A stretch of DNA of 8,635 nucleotides, from NCBI GenBank assembly GCA_030654635.1, contig JAURXE010000292.1:1-8635 (forward strand), read 5' to 3'. Positions 6,617 through 8,635 of this stretch are shown here, piece by piece. The DNA is from Pseudomonas sp. (GTDB lineage Bacteria > Pseudomonadota > Gammaproteobacteria > Pseudomonadales > Pseudomonadaceae). The translations under genes and the position numbers were made by a program. Positions within the stretch are counted from its first letter, which is position 1; every line of letters begins with the position of its first letter. The notes beneath the pieces were generated by a model that made no database searches, had not been told where the DNA came from, and saw only the letters and a list, made by a program, of their open reading frames with translations.

Positions 6617-6622
6617 TTAAAT

Positions 6623-6650
6623 AGAGCGCAGCTCACAAAGCCGCGCTTTT
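6623..6650 (+). terminator. Probable rho-independent terminator or attenuator after sdhB
   Basis: AGCGCAGC (6625-6632) pairs with GCCGCGCT (6640-6647) with one A-C mismatch around a TCACAAA loop. The stem is followed by TTT. The U tract is short and the stem imperfect, so termination is probably partial, leaving some readthrough from sdh into sucA. Confidence 0.6.
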
Positions 6651-6795
6651 ATATGTCGTAAATATGACGACCAGCAGGGGCATCCGGGCTGGTACCCGGA
6701 CTATCTGCAGGATCCGTGGTGGCTCTTACCTAGTCGCTACTCCAGGCCTAAGTTTGTGCCGTGCTGCGTATCTACGCCGATGGTGTCCCCTTACC

Positions 6796-6800
6796 GAGGG
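6796..6800 (+). promoter_or_regulatory. sucA ribosome-binding site
   Basis: GAGGG (6796-6800) lies 9 bases before ATG 6810 and supports that start. CCCT (6788-6791) could pair with AGGG (6797-6800), a 4-bp hairpin that might weakly mask the site. Confidence 0.65.
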
Positions 6801-6809
6801 TGACCGAGC

Positions 6810-8635
6810 ATGCAAGAAAGCGTGATGCAGCGCATGTGGGACAGTGCCCACCTATCCGGTGGTAATGCTGCCTACGTGGAAGAGCTCTATGAGCTTTACC
6901 TGCACGATCCTAACGCTGTGCCAGATGAGTGGCGCACCTACTTCCAGAAGTTGCCGGCTGACGGCAGTTCTGTCACCGATGTTTCGCACTCAACAGTGCG
7001 CGATCACTTCGTTCTATTGGCCAAAAACCAGCGTCGCGCCCAACCGGTGTCGGCTGGTAGCGTAAGCTCTGAGCATGAAAAGAAGCAGGTAGAAGTCCTG
7101 CGGCTGATTCAGGCCTACCGCATGCGCGGGCACCAAGCCGCAACGCTTGACCCATTAGGCCTATGGCAACGCACGGCACCGGATGATTTATCGATTAATC
7201 ATTACGGTCTGACCGCTGCCGACCTGGATACCACCTTCCATACCGGTGGGCTGTGTATCGGTAAAGAAGAAGCGAGCCTGCGGGAGATTCACGATGCGTT
7301 ACGGCAAACCTATTGCCAAACCATCGGCGCTGAATTTACCCATATCGTCGATTCCGAGCAGCGTAAGTGGTTTCAGCAACGCCTCGAAAGCGTGCGCGGC
7401 CGACCGCAGATTTCCGCTGATGTGCAGGGCCATCTTCTTGAGCGCCTAACGGCTGCTGAAGGCTTGGAAAAATACCTCGGCACCAAGTATCCCGGCACCA
7501 AGCGCTTTGGTTTGGAAGGTGCTGAGAGCTTGATTCCGATGCTCGATGAAGTGATCCAGCGTTCGGGCTCTTATGGCGCCAAAGAGATTATCATCGGCAT
7601 GGCCCACCGTGGCCGTCTAAACGTGCTGGTGAATACCTTCGGGAAGAATCCGCGGGATTTGTTTGATGAGTTTGAAGGCAAGAAAAAAGCTGAACTTGGC
7701 TCCGGCGACGTCAAATACCACCAAGGTTTCTCCTCTAACGTGATGACTCCAGGCGGGGAAGTTCACTTGGCGATGGCTTTTAACCCATCCCACTTGGAAA
7801 TTGTCTCACCGGTGGTTGAAGGCTCGGTACGCGCCCGTCAGGATCGCCGTCTGGATACCGCCGGCGACATGGTATTGCCGGTATCGCTGCACGGTGACGC
7901 GGCGTTTGCCGGTCAAGGTGTGGTGATGGAAACCTTCCAGATGTCGCAGACCCGTGGTTTTAAAACGGGCGGCACCATCCACATCGTCATCAACAACCAA
8001 GTCGGCTTCACCATCAGCAATCCGGAAGACTCGCGCTCCACCGAGTACTGTACCGACGTTGCCAAGATGATTCAGGCGCCGATTCTGCACGTCAATGGCG
8101 ATGATCCGGAAGCCGTGTTGTTTGTCACGCAACTGGCGGTCGATTACCGCATGCAGTTCAAGCGTGACGTGGTGCTTGACCTGGTTTGCTATCGCCGCCG
8201 CGGCCATAACGAGGCTGATGAACCGAATGGCACCCAGCCGATCATGTATCAGCAGATCGTTAAGCAGCGCACCACGCGTGAGTTGTATGCCGAGACCTTG
8301 ATTCAGCTTGGCAGCCTCGATATCGAGCGCGTACAAGCCAAGATGGATGAGTACCGCAACGCGCTGGATAATGGCTTACATGTGGTTAAAAGCCTGGTTA
8401 AAGAGCCCAATAGCGAGCTGTTCGTGGATTGGCGCCCATACCTGGGTCACGCTTGGAATGCCCGGCATGACACCCGCTTTGAGCTGAAAACCCTGCAGGA
8501 GCTGGCGGCTAAACTGCTGGAAATTCCGGATGGTTTTATCGTGCAGCGGCAGGTCTCGAAGATCCTTGAAGACCGGCAAAAAATGACTGCTGGCGCCTTG
8601 CCGATCAACTGGGGTTACGCCGAGACCTTGGCCTA
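6810..8635 (+). CDS. sucA: 2-oxoglutarate dehydrogenase E1 component, 5' part
   Basis: SucA is the thiamine-diphosphate-dependent E1 of the 2-oxoglutarate dehydrogenase complex. It decarboxylates 2-oxoglutarate and passes the succinyl group to the lipoyl arm of SucB, in the cytoplasm. The frame is open from ATG 6810 to the window end, 608 residues of about 940 expected. The N-terminal segment AAYVEELYELYLHDPNAVPDEW (20-41) is the family's E2-contact region. GMAHRGRLNVL (263-273), with His266, and His304 in KYHQGFSSN match E. coli active-site residues His260 and His298. The ThDP-Mg motif is GDAAFAGQG (362-370) with NNQVGF (395-400), and RRRGHNEADEP (462-472) follows. GAGGG at 6796-6800 supports the start, which reads MQESVMQRMW as in Pseudomonas. 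sucB is expected beyond the window. A separate or attenuated transcript is suggested by the upstream terminator. Confidence 0.98.
   Translation, partial: MQESVMQRMWDSAHLSGGNAAYVEELYELYLHDPNAVPDEWRTYFQKLPADGSSVTDVSHSTVRDHFVLLAKNQRRAQPVSAGSVSSEHEKKQVEVLRLIQAYRMRGHQAATLDPLGLWQRTAPDDLSINHYGLTAADLDTTFHTGGLCIGKEEASLREIHDALRQTYCQTIGAEFTHIVDSEQRKWFQQRLESVRGRPQISADVQGHLLERLTAAEGLEKYLGTKYPGTKRFGLEGAESLIPMLDEVIQRSGSYGAKEIIIGMAHRGRLNVLVNTFGKNPRDLFDEFEGKKKAELGSGDVKYHQGFSSNVMTPGGEVHLAMAFNPSHLEIVSPVVEGSVRARQDRRLDTAGDMVLPVSLHGDAAFAGQGVVMETFQMSQTRGFKTGGTIHIVINNQVGFTISNPEDSRSTEYCTDVAKMIQAPILHVNGDDPEAVLFVTQLAVDYRMQFKRDVVLDLVCYRRRGHNEADEPNGTQPIMYQQIVKQRTTRELYAETLIQLGSLDIERVQAKMDEYRNALDNGLHVVKSLVKEPNSELFVDWRPYLGHAWNARHDTRFELKTLQELAAKLLEIPDGFIVQRQVSKILEDRQKMTAGALPINWGYAETLA

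Larger units (their letters stand above)
6558..6809. other. sdhB-sucA spacer
   Basis: This 252-base spacer has two hairpins in its first 95 bases (6584-6616 and 6623-6650) and a third small one (TCCGGG/CCCGGA, 6683-6688 and 6695-6700). The rest, to about 6795, shows no promoter good enough to call and no supported gene. Two open frames cross it: 6664-6825, which has an ATG and overlaps the sucA start, and a startless frame 6621-6803. Neither has a recognisable product. Confidence 0.6.

Noticed and set aside
7806..8336. A 176-codon minus-strand frame inside sucA
   Set aside because: It lies wholly opposite the conserved ThDP-binding region of sucA and its translation shows no domain.
1..8635. 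Search for CRISPR arrays, tRNA or rRNA genes, insertion sequences, phage genes or a defence system
   Set aside because: I saw no spaced direct repeats, cloverleaf-like segments, transposase or integrase motifs, or target-site duplications. The window is core metabolism plus three accessory or conserved hypothetical genes.

Overview
The window is a stretch of gammaproteobacterial chromosome, almost certainly from Pseudomonas or a close relative. GltA, SdhCDAB and the N-terminal two thirds of SucA all read like the Pseudomonas forms of these proteins. The order is also the usual pseudomonad one: gltA on the minus strand, divergent from sdhCDAB-sucA on the plus strand. Lines sampled in sdhA are about 57-65% GC, while the first ~480 bases are about 44% GC. 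The species cannot be named from this alone.

Layout. Bases 1-490 are the 3' end of a family GH17 beta-1,3-glucanase-like gene whose start lies before the window. A 245-base gap follows, with one candidate promoter. Next come two small plus-strand genes, 17 bases apart: a YkgJ-type cysteine-cluster protein (736-1008) and an exported START-domain protein (1026-1625). A perfect 16-bp inverted repeat with A and T tracts (1635-1669) is a bidirectional terminator shared with the convergent gltA (1681-2967, minus). The 361-base gap 2968-3328 holds divergent sigma70-type promoters for gltA and sdhC and a ~127-base sdhC leader. The genes sdhC, sdhD, sdhA and sdhB (3329-6557) are tightly packed and partly overlapping. 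A 252-base spacer with two hairpins, the second terminator-like, separates sdhB from sucA. sucA starts at 6810 and runs off the end of the window.

Function. Citrate synthase (GltA) admits acetyl-CoA to the TCA cycle. The E1 subunit of 2-oxoglutarate dehydrogenase (SucA) makes the succinyl group. Succinate dehydrogenase (SdhCDAB) oxidises succinate to fumarate and passes the electrons to ubiquinone in the inner membrane. Catalytic and cofactor-binding residues can be located in all of them, and no gene looks broken.

I found no new multi-gene system. The points worth a second look are regulatory: the weak ribosome-binding context of sdhC beside a better-placed upstream start, a palindrome over the gltA -10 box, an inverted repeat upstream of gltA, the unexplained sdhB-sucA spacer, and the low-GC glucanase fragment.
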